Assembly: GCA_031459935.1 (NCBI GenBank)
Contig: JAVKHN010000047.1
Coordinates: 1-13,733 of the forward strand
Direction: 5' to 3'
Origin: Sysuimicrobium calidum
GTDB lineage: Bacteria; Sysuimicrobiota; Sysuimicrobiia; Sysuimicrobiales; Sysuimicrobiaceae
DNA: 13,733 nt
The notes beneath the pieces were generated by a model. It was given only the letters and a program-made list of their open reading frames with translations. It was not told where the DNA came from and did not search any database. Shown piece by piece: positions 1-6,395 of this stretch; position 1 is the first letter of the stretch, and every line of letters starts with the position of its first letter. The position numbers were made by a program, and so were the translations under genes.

Positions 1-593
1 CCCCACAGTCCCCCCCGGAAGGCGACCGCGGGCGCAAGGCCGAGGGGCACGAGGAGGATGGAGAGGAGGGTGAACCCGAGGCCCACGAGATCCCGCGCCG
101 TCAGCGGACTGTGCCCCAGCACGGGTCGGAGAAAGACAGCGGCCCCCAGGGCAAGCACCGCAAATCCCACCACAGCCAGAAAAGCGAGCTGCGATCTCGC
201 CAGCAGACCCAGTTCCCGGATCCGCCTCACCTCCTCCCCCATCGAGGCCAGGACCGCCAGGAAAAAAGCCCCGGTGAACGCATCCACCTCGGGCGACGGT
301 CCTCCGGTTCCCCGGTAGTGATGGAAGGCAAAGGCAACCCGCCCCAGGGTCCAGAGGAGGAAGGCCCCACTGAGCCCCAGCCATACCCGCCGCTCCCGAT
401 CTTCGGTGCGGTAGGTCCGGGCGACCCCGAGGGTCGAGAGGGTCGCGAGAAAAGGAAACAGCACGAGAGCCACATGGACCCGGAGGGCCTGCTGTTCCCG
501 GGCCGCGGTCCCCAAAGGACGCTCCAGCACGGTCCACGCGGCGAGCAGGAACAGGATCGCGATGGCCCCCGCGAAGGAGTAGAACCGACGCAT
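1..593 (-). CDS. Multi-pass membrane protein, possible sensor module (partial, C-terminus beyond left edge)
   Basis: An open frame of 197 codons runs from an ATG at 593 to the window edge without a stop, so the C-terminus is missing. The start is supported by GAGGGGG about 3 nt upstream and by the preceding stop only 8 nt away. I see about six hydrophobic segments, near residues 6-23, 39-58, 68-90, 104-120, 134-155 and 168-190. Segments 3-4 carry a pattern (W-LG..., LLWTLGR, aromatic residues, a Pro-rich turn, then Asp and Phe). It resembles the membrane sensory modules N-terminal to some histidine kinases and GGDEF proteins; that comparison is from memory. Segment 6 is near the edge, so a cytoplasmic output domain would lie outside the window. 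It follows two binding-protein genes and a DUF4388-like gene, which suits a sensory role. It could also be an unrelated integral membrane protein. The gene is secure; the function is only inferred. Confidence 0.75.
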   Translation of the reverse strand, partial: MRRFYSFAGAIAILFLLAAWTVLERPLGTAAREQQALRVHVALVLFPFLATLSTLGVARTYRTEDRERRVWLGLSGAFLLWTLGRVAFAFHHYRGTGGPSPEVDAFTGAFFLAVLASMGEEVRRIRELGLLARSQLAFLAVVGFAVLALGAAVFLRPVLGHSPLTARDLVGLGFTLLSILLVPLGLAPAVAFRGGLW

Positions 594-601
594 GAACCCC
601 C

Positions 602-1402
602 TCAGGATCCCGTGATCCGTTCAGGTAGATCCGCTTCGGCCACTCCCAGCTCCCGGAGCAGGCCCTGCACCGTCCGTACCAGAAACACCCGACCGGCCAC
701 CTTTCGAATGGTCTCCGCACAGCGTGCAACCGCAGCCCTCAGAATCGGCACTTCCACAGGGCCCTGCAGCCGGCCTTCCACAAAGGTCCCCCCGGAGCTC
801 GAGAGAACCGCCTGGATCTCCATCGCCAGCTGGCGGGCTGGCCCCGGGCCCACGAGCCTCTGATAGCGCCGGTATAAGCCTTCCAGCACTTCCGTCCAGA
901 CACGGGCGTCCTCCTCCGCACCCGGACCAGGAGCAGGCCCCGGCAAAGGAGACCCGCCTCCAGGGCCTTCCGCGTCCGGCGCTCTCCCTCCGAGCTCCGG
1001 GAGGACCTCTGGCGCAGGCTCCGAAGGCCCCGGCTGGGCCTCCTGGGCTTCGATCCACGCCTCGGGGAAGAGCTCTTCGGGGAGGGGATGCACCGAGACG
1101 ACGCCATCCGGTTGTTCAGCCTCCCGGGTCAGGAGGGCCACGGCCCGATCCACCTCGGCCAGCGCTCCGGAGGGCGTCCGGGCATAGCGGATCGTACCCC
1201 GGAACACGAGCAGGTGATAGGCCCGCTGGGGCCACCGGACCGCCACCACCCCACTGAAGGACCGGTGCCGCAGAAACGCCAGCAGGCCCTCCAGGTCCGT
1301 GTACGCGATGGCGAGATCGCGGTAGAGGGGTGGAGCCTCCAGCCCCTCGACGATGAGGTTCACCAGCTCTTCTTCCCCCTGCCGTACATCGTCGGAGATC
1401 AT
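602..1402 (-). CDS. Two-domain protein with DUF4388-like N-terminus
   Basis: The protein has 266 residues and no signal peptide or membrane segment, so it is probably cytoplasmic. Residues 31-115 resemble DUF4388 (PATAN-like) modules: a LEGLLAFLRHRSFSGVVAV helix-strand unit, then LLVFRGTIRYART, the usual 'element visible to the protein, gives rise to small-residue strand' layout. These modules occur in bacterial signalling proteins, often near Roadblock or response-regulator partners. Residues 119-164 are a Pro/Gly/Glu-rich linker. Residues 165-266 form a second, mostly helical domain that I do not recognise. I chose the ATG at 1402 because AGGAG lies about 8 nt upstream. An extension to 1471 would run 44 nt into the preceding gene and has low-complexity sequence. 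It sits 25 nt after the TAXI gene and 8 nt before the membrane protein gene. The fold assignment is tentative; a signalling role is inferred from the context. Confidence 0.8.
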   Translation of the reverse strand: MISDDVRQGEEELVNLIVEGLEAPPLYRDLAIAYTDLEGLLAFLRHRSFSGVVAVRWPQRAYHLLVFRGTIRYARTPSGALAEVDRAVALLTREAEQPDGVVSVHPLPEELFPEAWIEAQEAQPGPSEPAPEVLPELGGRAPDAEGPGGGSPLPGPAPGPGAEEDARVWTEVLEGLYRRYQRLVGPGPARQLAMEIQAVLSSSGGTFVEGRLQGPVEVPILRAAVARCAETIRKVAGRVFLVRTVQGLLRELGVAEADLPERITGS

Positions 1403-1427
1403 CGCCCTCTCTCCTGGATCCCGGAGT

Positions 1428-2417
1428 CTACCGGATCCCCCGTTCCCGGTAGTACCGCAGGGCCCCCGCATGCATGGGTATGGGCATCCCCTGGCGGGCG
1501 GTCTCCAGTCGGATGTCCCGACCCCGGGCGTGAGCCTGATGGAGGATCGCGACGTTCTCCCACAGGGCCTTGGTGAGCTCGTAGATGAGGTCCTCGGGCA
1601 GATCCGCCCGGGTGATGAGCATGGCCATCACCGCCGCGGTAAGAACCGCTTCCGCCTGTCCCCGGTACGTGTTGGGCGGAATGGTCTGTGGAGTATAGTA
1701 CGGGTAACGCTCCCGGAGACGGGCCAGGACCGCGGTGGGAATGGGGAGGATCTGGATGTCGCGGACCGCCGCGATGTCCTGGACGGCCGCGGTGGGGATT
1801 CCCGCCGTGAGGAAGGCAGCGTCGATCACCCCGTCCTTCAGCTGGTCCGCGGCCTCCGCAAAGCTCAGGAACTCCGCGGTCACGGTCTTCGCCAGCCCGT
1901 GGATGTGCCGGGTCTGGGCGTACCCGATGTCGTAGGCCCGCAGGATCTGGCGGGCGTTCACCTCCGTCCCGCTGCCCGGAGCCCCCACGGCCACCCGCTT
2001 CCCCGCCAGGTCCTCGATGGAACGGATCCCCTTGCCCCGCAGGGTGACCACCTGGATGGTCTCCGGATACAGCATGGCCATCCCCCGCAGGCGCGTCTGC
2101 GGGTCCCGGCTGAACATCTCGATGCCGTTGTAGGCGTAGTACACGATGTCGTTCTGCGCGAAGGCCACCTCCACGTCTCCCCGGCTGATAAGCCGGATGT
2201 TGGCCACGGAGGCTCCCGTCGCCTGCGCCGTGGCCTGGACTCCCGGAACCCGCTCCGTCCACACCCGTGCCAGGGCGGAGCCGAGAGGAAAGTACACGCC
2301 GGCTGTCCCGCCCGTGGCGATGTTCATCCATCGGCGGGGCTGCGCACCCGCCCCTGCCATGCTGAGGAACGTGCCGAGAACCAGAACCGTGACGAACCGG
2401 ATCCCACGCAAGGGCAT
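1428..2417 (-). CDS. TAXI family TRAP transporter solute-binding protein
   Basis: This is an extracytoplasmic binding protein of the TAXI (TRAP-associated extracytoplasmic immunogenic) family. Residues 1-25 form a signal peptide: basic MPLRGIR, a hydrophobic VTVLVLGTFL core, and probable cleavage after AGAGA. The hallmark NIATGGTAGVYFPLGSALA occupies residues 32-50. Later family features include FAQND near 86-90, AVGAPGSGTEVNARQIL at 143-159 and a DQLKDGVIDAAFLTAG segment at 191-206. Length (329 aa) is normal. TAXI proteins bind small organic anions such as dicarboxylates or glutamate and normally feed a fused 4TM-12TM permease; none is visible here, and the ligand cannot be read from sequence. 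The start is uncertain. ATG 2417 gives a clean signal peptide, but its purine run abuts the codon. TTG 2411 sits 6 nt after that run. GTG 2468 would make a GTGA overlap with the upstream gene but a 17-residue longer, unusual N-region. Confidence 0.92.
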   Translation of the reverse strand: MPLRGIRFVTVLVLGTFLSMAGAGAQPRRWMNIATGGTAGVYFPLGSALARVWTERVPGVQATAQATGASVANIRLISRGDVEVAFAQNDIVYYAYNGIEMFSRDPQTRLRGMAMLYPETIQVVTLRGKGIRSIEDLAGKRVAVGAPGSGTEVNARQILRAYDIGYAQTRHIHGLAKTVTAEFLSFAEAADQLKDGVIDAAFLTAGIPTAAVQDIAAVRDIQILPIPTAVLARLRERYPYYTPQTIPPNTYRGQAEAVLTAAVMAMLITRADLPEDLIYELTKALWENVAILHQAHARGRDIRLETARQGMPIPMHAGALRYYRERGIR

Positions 2418-2464
2418 CCCCCCTTTGGCTTCATGAGTCTTCCGTTTACGTTCCCAACCGGATC

Positions 2465-3592
2465 TCACGGCGCCACCACAAAGCGGGAGCCCTCTACCCG
2501 CAGGACCATGGCCTCCCGGGCCGCAGTCCCCGACCGGTCGAAGCGGAGCGTGCCCGTGACCCCCGGATAGTCCTGTACGTTGGCCAGGGCGTTGCGGATC
2601 CTGCTTCGGTCGAGGGGACCCGTAGGCGGAATCCGGACCTGCTTGATGGCGAAGGCGAGCACTTTGACCGCGTCATACGCCTGCGCGGCGAAGGCGTCCG
2701 GGTTTACCCCATACTTCCCCCGATAGGCCCGCACGAAACTCCGTACCGCTGGGATCGTGCTCTCCGGGAAGAAGGCAGAGGTGACCACGAGGCCCTCCGC
2801 GTTCTTCCCCAGGGCTGTCACCACCTCCGGGTTTGCAAAGGCGTCTGGAGAGAGCACCACGAATCTCAGACCCGTCTCCACGGTCTGAGCGAGGAAGACC
2901 TTTCCCTCGTCCGGATAGCCCGCGAAGAGCACGGCCTGCACGTTCTCCGACCGGATGGCCTGAAGGAGGGAACGGAAATCCCGGGTGCCGTCCTGAAACC
3001 TCCGCTGTCCTGTCACCGAGCCCCCTCCCGGGCCCAGGAAGGCCTCCACGAAGGAATTGGCCACGGAGGCACCGTACTCGGTGGTGTCGTGCAGTACGGT
3101 CACCCGTCGGAGGCCACTTCGCCGGGCGAAGGCGGCCAGGGCCTGCCCTTGAAGGGCCGCGGGCAGAGCGGTGCGGAAGAAGAAGTTTCCTGCAAAAGGA
3201 ATCTCGCCCGTGGCACCGGGACTGATCAGAGGCACCTGAGCACGGACGGCGGCGGGAGAGAGGGCGATGGCCACGGTGTCCGTAAACCCCCCGATCACCG
3301 CGGCAATCCTGGGCGATGCCACCGCTTCCGTAAAAAGGGCCCCCGCCCGCTCGAAGGAGCCGCGATCATCCGAGATGCGAAGTTCCATCCGGATCCGGCC
3401 CTCCGCGTTGACCTCCTCCACGGCAAGCTGAACCCCACGCTGGGCGCTCAAGGCCGCCTCCGCCACCCCGCTGGTGAGGGGCAACAGACAGGCAACCTCC
3501 ACCCCCACAGGACCCTGTGCACCCTGGCACCCAAGCAGCAATCCCACCACGGGAATCCACAGGCAGCGGAGGTTTACCCGTCGGATCCCCAT
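2465..3592 (-). CDS. LivK-type ABC transporter substrate-binding lipoprotein
   Basis: This is a type I periplasmic binding protein of the branched-chain amino acid/amide (LivK, Peripla_BP_6) family, 375 residues. Residues 1-22 form a lipoprotein signal with lipobox LLGC, so Cys22 should be acylated and the mature protein membrane-anchored outside the cell. The family layout is clear: a first strand VEVACLLPLTSG (31-42), SAQRGVQLAVEEVNAEG (49-65), IAAVIGGFTDTVAIALSP (96-113), VPLISPGATGE (120-130), a hinge at VTVLHDTTEYGAS (164-176), and VQAVLFAGYPDEG (218-230). FAAQAYDAVKVLAFAI at 301-316 is typical of the C-terminal lobe. Ligands in this family are amino acids, amides or other small molecules; I cannot choose. 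I chose ATG 3592 over GTG 3595 because GGAGG lies 6 nt upstream. It overlaps the preceding stop by 1 nt (TGATG), suggesting translational coupling. No Liv permease or ATPase is in the window. Confidence 0.93.
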   Translation of the reverse strand: MGIRRVNLRCLWIPVVGLLLGCQGAQGPVGVEVACLLPLTSGVAEAALSAQRGVQLAVEEVNAEGRIRMELRISDDRGSFERAGALFTEAVASPRIAAVIGGFTDTVAIALSPAAVRAQVPLISPGATGEIPFAGNFFFRTALPAALQGQALAAFARRSGLRRVTVLHDTTEYGASVANSFVEAFLGPGGGSVTGQRRFQDGTRDFRSLLQAIRSENVQAVLFAGYPDEGKVFLAQTVETGLRFVVLSPDAFANPEVVTALGKNAEGLVVTSAFFPESTIPAVRSFVRAYRGKYGVNPDAFAAQAYDAVKVLAFAIKQVRIPPTGPLDRSRIRNALANVQDYPGVTGTLRFDRSGTAAREAMVLRVEGSRFVVAP

Positions 3593-4482
3593 CACGATCC
3601 TCCGTCCAGGATGCGGCGGTACAGGGAGAGAACGTTATAGACGTACCACCGGGTCTCGCTGTAGGGGGGGATCCCTCCGTGGAAGGCCACCGCACCCCGG
3701 CCCGCGTTGTACGCGGCCAGTGCTAGCGGCAGGTTGTGGTATCCGTAGCGCTCCAGGTGGCCCCGCAGGACCCGTACCGTCCCGTACACGTTCTCCACCG
3801 GGTCGAACGGGCGCAAGACCCCCACCGCGCGGGCGGTCTCCGGCATCAGCTGACCCAACCCCATGGCTCCCGCCCGGGAGACGACCCAGGGGTTGAAGCC
3901 CGACTCCACCGCAATGACGGCCGCCACCAGTCGGGGATCCACGTCGAAACCGCGTGCATAGCCTACAATGGCCGTCCCGATGCGAAGGGCCTCCACCGGG
4001 GTGAGACGGGGATTGTAGCTCTGGGCCATCCAGGCGTACATGCGGGGATCCACGGCGGCATGACGGGATGGAATCCATGTCCGAGTTGCCCTCATCCCCC
4101 AGAGGGCATACCGGGCCGCCGTGCTCGCAGGGGCCGTTTGGATCACGCGCCGGAACAGCGCCTGCGCCCCCTGACGGTCTTGCAGGGCCGCACGGGTATA
4201 GCCGAGCCACAGAAGAACGACGGGATCCCGGGGCCGTAGCCGAACCGCCCGTTCCAGAGCCCATCGAGCCAGTCGGAACCTTCCCGCCTGGTAGGCGCTC
4301 GCCCCAAGCCACGTCCAGGCGAACCCATCTCCGGGGTGCCGTCGCACCACCTCGAAGAAGACGCCCACCGCATCCCCGTAGCGGCCCGCCCGGTACAATG
4401 TCACTCCCCGGGCCCCATCGAGATTGGCGGCGTGTGCGTGCGTTGCTACTGCCCCCACCAGGAGAACGGCCACACCCCTCAT
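3592..4482 (-). CDS. Secreted TPR-SLT lytic transglycosylase
   Basis: The 296-residue protein begins with a short signal peptide (residues 1-19, ending THAHA). Residues 23-130 hold three TPR-like repeats with the usual spacing: LYRAGRYGDAVGVFFEVVRRHP, then YQAGRFRLARWALERAV, then a third unit before AALWGM-like sequence. Residues 160-290 form an SLT (GH23) domain. The catalytic Glu is Glu193 in AVIAVESGFNP, followed by GLGQLMPET (208-216) and LAAYNAG (255-261). Enzymes of this type cleave the MurNAc-GlcNAc bond of peptidoglycan and leave 1,6-anhydroMurNAc ends. The ATG overlaps the preceding stop as ATGA; there is no clear Shine-Dalgarno sequence, so initiation probably depends on coupling. 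TPR in front of SLT suggests a protein partner at the wall. Its place before two binding-protein genes is unusual. Family assignment is confident; the partner and exact wall role are not known. Confidence 0.93.
   Translation of the reverse strand: MRGVAVLLVGAVATHAHAANLDGARGVTLYRAGRYGDAVGVFFEVVRRHPGDGFAWTWLGASAYQAGRFRLARWALERAVRLRPRDPVVLLWLGYTRAALQDRQGAQALFRRVIQTAPASTAARYALWGMRATRTWIPSRHAAVDPRMYAWMAQSYNPRLTPVEALRIGTAIVGYARGFDVDPRLVAAVIAVESGFNPWVVSRAGAMGLGQLMPETARAVGVLRPFDPVENVYGTVRVLRGHLERYGYHNLPLALAAYNAGRGAVAFHGGIPPYSETRWYVYNVLSLYRRILDGGS
3599..3603 (-). promoter_or_regulatory. Ribosome binding site deciding the LivK-like start
   Basis: GGAGG lies 6 nt before ATG 3592 and 3 nt before GTG 3595. 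The better spacing favours the ATG. The site is inside the last codons of the transglycosylase gene, so the two genes are probably translated in a coupled way. Confidence 0.6.
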
Positions 4483-4850
4483 GGAACGCTTGAACGGAGG
4501 TGGGAGGCCACCCGGTCCAGGTACTTCTTCATCAAAAGGCGAGCCTTACCGAGGTTCCCACCCTGGCGAAGGACGATGACCAAGGCGTAGTCGATCTCCA
4601 CCGCGCTGACCACCAACACCGCCTTCTCCCCTGAAATCACACAGTACTCCAGGGGGCCCCCGTTCACCTTCCGCACCAGGTAGGCACTCAGCTTGGTCAG
4701 CACACCGAGATCCGGACCCGCACGGCCCACGGACAGAGTCCCGTCCACGGAGTAGATGTCTACGACCTCCCCGTCCAGGCGGATGACAGCCGCGCAGGCT
4801 CCGCCCTCTACGTTGGCCACCATCTCCCGGAGGATCTCTCTCAGCGCCAT
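4479..4850 (-). CDS. Roadblock/LC7 (MglB-like) family protein
   Basis: This 123-residue cytoplasmic protein is a single Roadblock/LC7 domain. Visible elements are the N-terminal helix (residues 1-14), CAAVIRLDGEVVDIYSVDG (19-37), a central helix LGVLTKLSAYLVRKVN (48-63), strands YCVISGEKAVLVVSAVEIDYALVIVL (69-94), and the terminal NLGKARLLMKKYLDRV helix (99-114). The length matches MglB-like proteins. Family members dimerise and often act with Ras-like GTPases (MglA) as activators or scaffolds, for polarity, motility or sensing; no GTPase gene is visible here. The ATG at 4850 has GGGGAG 3 nt upstream, a little close. It is the first gene after the 55-nt gap, so it is likely the head of block B. 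Its stop overlaps the transglycosylase start as ATGA. The family call is good; the physiological role is unknown. Confidence 0.9.
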   Translation of the reverse strand: MALREILREMVANVEGGACAAVIRLDGEVVDIYSVDGTLSVGRAGPDLGVLTKLSAYLVRKVNGGPLEYCVISGEKAVLVVSAVEIDYALVIVLRQGGNLGKARLLMKKYLDRVASHLRSSVP

Positions 4851-4875
4851 GGTCTCCCCGAGAGGGTTTCTTTCC

Positions 4876-4904
4876 CTGTTCGCCCCCCGCAGGAGAATTC
4901 CTGC
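4876..4904 (-). promoter_or_regulatory. Possible sigma-H-like promoter for block B
   Basis: Reading the minus strand, GCAGGAATT (4904-4896) matches the Bacillus sigma-H -35 consensus RNAGGAWWW at every position. After an 11-nt spacer comes GGCGAACAG (4884-4876), which fits RNNGAA of the -10 consensus RNNGAATWW but has C for T, and G at the last W. The N11 spacer is the expected length. A start near 4870 would leave a short leader before the ATG at 4850. The -35 half also forms a 6-bp hairpin (GCAGGA, loop ATTC, TCCTGC, 4904-4889). This lies in the largest gap in the window. Weak points are the imperfect -10 and the fact that sigma-H is not known to exist in this organism. Confidence 0.4.
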
Positions 4905-4905
4905 C

Positions 4906-5406
4906 CTAGACGCCGGAGGCCATCCGGTCCCGTCCCACCATCCTCTCCACCCACCGGAGCAGGCGGGTGGTGAGGAACTCCCCGGGGTGGATGGGATCCA
5001 CGAGGATGGTGTAGAGGCCCAGGAGGTTGGCTGGGAGGATGTCCGTGAACAGCTGGTCGCCGATGGCAGCGGTCTGGGGAGGGGTCGTTCCCAGCACCCC
5101 CATGGCCCTCCGCAGGCGGATCGGGTTCGGCTTGGGGAACCCGCCCACCGCAGGGCAGCCCAATCGGCTGCAAACCCATCGAACCCGGGAGGGAGGGGCG
5201 TTGGAGACCAGCACGGCCCGGAGCCCCGCCCGGTGGAGACCCTCCAGCCACCTCATCACCTCCTCCGGGGGTTCCTCCTCGGAAGGAGAAAGGAGGGTGT
5301 TGTCCAGGTCGAGAACAAGTCCCCGGATCCCCAGGACGATCAGTTCACCGGGCTTGACCTCCGTAACCCGGCGCACCACCTGTCGCGGCACGAGCCATCG
5401 GATCAC
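4906..5406 (-). CDS. yqeG: YqeG family HAD-IIIA phosphatase
   Basis: This 166-residue protein is a HAD superfamily phosphatase of the YqeG/IIIA type. The nucleophile loop is GLVLDLDNTLL, with Asp33 and Asp35. Motif II is SNA at 68-70, and motif III is GFPKPNP with Lys92. Motif IV is GDQLFTD (116-122), with Asp117 and Asp122. YqeG-type proteins in Bacillota are cytoplasmic phosphatases with poorly defined physiological substrates; related enzymes act on phosphatidylglycerophosphate, so lipid phosphate is possible but not shown. The GTG at 5406 overlaps the mltG stop as GTGA, and GAGGA lies about 7 nt upstream. The length is normal for the family. It is the last gene of block A, with no terminator after it. 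Confidence 0.92.
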   Translation of the reverse strand: MIRWLVPRQVVRRVTEVKPGELIVLGIRGLVLDLDNTLLSPSEEEPPEEVMRWLEGLHRAGLRAVLVSNAPPSRVRWVCSRLGCPAVGGFPKPNPIRLRRAMGVLGTTPPQTAAIGDQLFTDILPANLLGLYTILVDPIHPGEFLTTRLLRWVERMVGRDRMASGV

Positions 5407-6395
5407 CGCCCGTTCCTCGTGCGCCGGATGGCCTGGAGGTGTTCTTCGAAGGTCCGGCTGAAGAGGTGCGTCCCATCCCCCTGGGCCACGTAGTAATAGT
5501 ACCCGTGTTGCTCCGGCTCCACCGCAGCCCGCAGGGCCGCCAGGCCGGGGCTGGCGATGGGACCCGGAGGGAGTCCCTTCGCCCGGTACGTGTTGTAGGG
5601 CGAGTCCACCTCTAGGTCCCGCGCGCGGACCACCGGGCGGTGGATGCCCAGGGCGTACAGCACGGAGGCGTCAATCTGCAGGGGCATCCCCGCCCGAAGC
5701 CGGTTGTAGATCACGCCCGCAATCCGCGCGCGTTCCCGCGGGACCCTGGCCTCGCGCTCCACCAGGGAGGCCACGGTGACCACTTCGTGGGGGGAGAGCC
5801 CGAGGGGGAGGGGACGGGAGAGGAGTGCCCGGGTGGCCTCCTCGAACCGCGCCACCAGGATCCGCACGATCTCCTCCTCTGGAAGTCCGCGGGGAAGGAG
5901 GTAGGTGTCCGGGAACAGGTAGCCCTCCAGGGAGCCCGCGCGATTCCCCTGCATTTGAGGGATCCAGAACCGCGCAGGCTGCTGAACGAGGGCCAGGAAC
6001 CGGCCCGCCCGTCCAAGCCCTGCCCGCTCGATCCGCCGGGCTACCTCCTGGGCAGTGATCCCCTCCGGGAGGGTCAACCGGTGCCGCACCACGTCCCCCG
6101 CCCACATCCGACGGAGGATCTGCTCCACGCTTTCACTCGGGGAGACCTCGTACTCGCCCGCCCGCAGGCGGTGGTGAAAGCCCAATACACGGCTATACAG
6201 GGAAAACACCACCACACTGCGAATCAGACCCCGCTGCTTCAGGATCTGGGCGATCTCACCGGCACTCATCCCCACAGGGATCTCCACCCGCTGTGCGGGC
6301 CCTACGCCCACCGGGCGGCCACCCCACCACAGGGCCCCACCTCCACCCGCCACCACCAGCCCGAGGAGCAGCACGAGGTATCCGGCTCTGATCAC
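5403..6395 (-). CDS. mltG: Endolytic murein transglycosylase MltG
   Basis: MltG cuts nascent glycan strands in the membrane-proximal wall and so limits their length; family knowledge supports a link with active PBP complexes. The 330-residue protein has one N-terminal membrane anchor (residues 5-25), then a LysM-like module (about 36-100). The catalytic YceG domain follows, with LEGYLFPDTYLLPRG (156-170), the catalytic Glu213 in VASLVERE, YNRLRAGMPLQIDASV (230-245) and YNTYRAKGLPPGPIASPG (267-284). All family signatures are present. The GTG at 6395 overlaps the upstream DUF1292 stop as GTGA. Its ribosome binding sequence lies inside that gene's acidic tail, where GAGGA abuts the start, so coupling is likely. 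Placement after ruvX and the DUF1292 gene matches yrrL in Bacillus-type order. Confidence 0.96.
   Translation of the reverse strand: MIRAGYLVLLLGLVVAGGGGALWWGGRPVGVGPAQRVEIPVGMSAGEIAQILKQRGLIRSVVVFSLYSRVLGFHHRLRAGEYEVSPSESVEQILRRMWAGDVVRHRLTLPEGITAQEVARRIERAGLGRAGRFLALVQQPARFWIPQMQGNRAGSLEGYLFPDTYLLPRGLPEEEIVRILVARFEEATRALLSRPLPLGLSPHEVVTVASLVEREARVPRERARIAGVIYNRLRAGMPLQIDASVLYALGIHRPVVRARDLEVDSPYNTYRAKGLPPGPIASPGLAALRAAVEPEQHGYYYYVAQGDGTHLFSRTFEEHLQAIRRTRNGR

Noticed and set aside
1353..2570. 405-codon plus-strand open frame
   Set aside because: It is antisense to the TAXI gene and its neighbours, with a low-complexity product and no domain.
4889..4904. Intrinsic terminator after yqeG
   Set aside because: The stem is only 6 bp and no T-tract follows on the minus strand.
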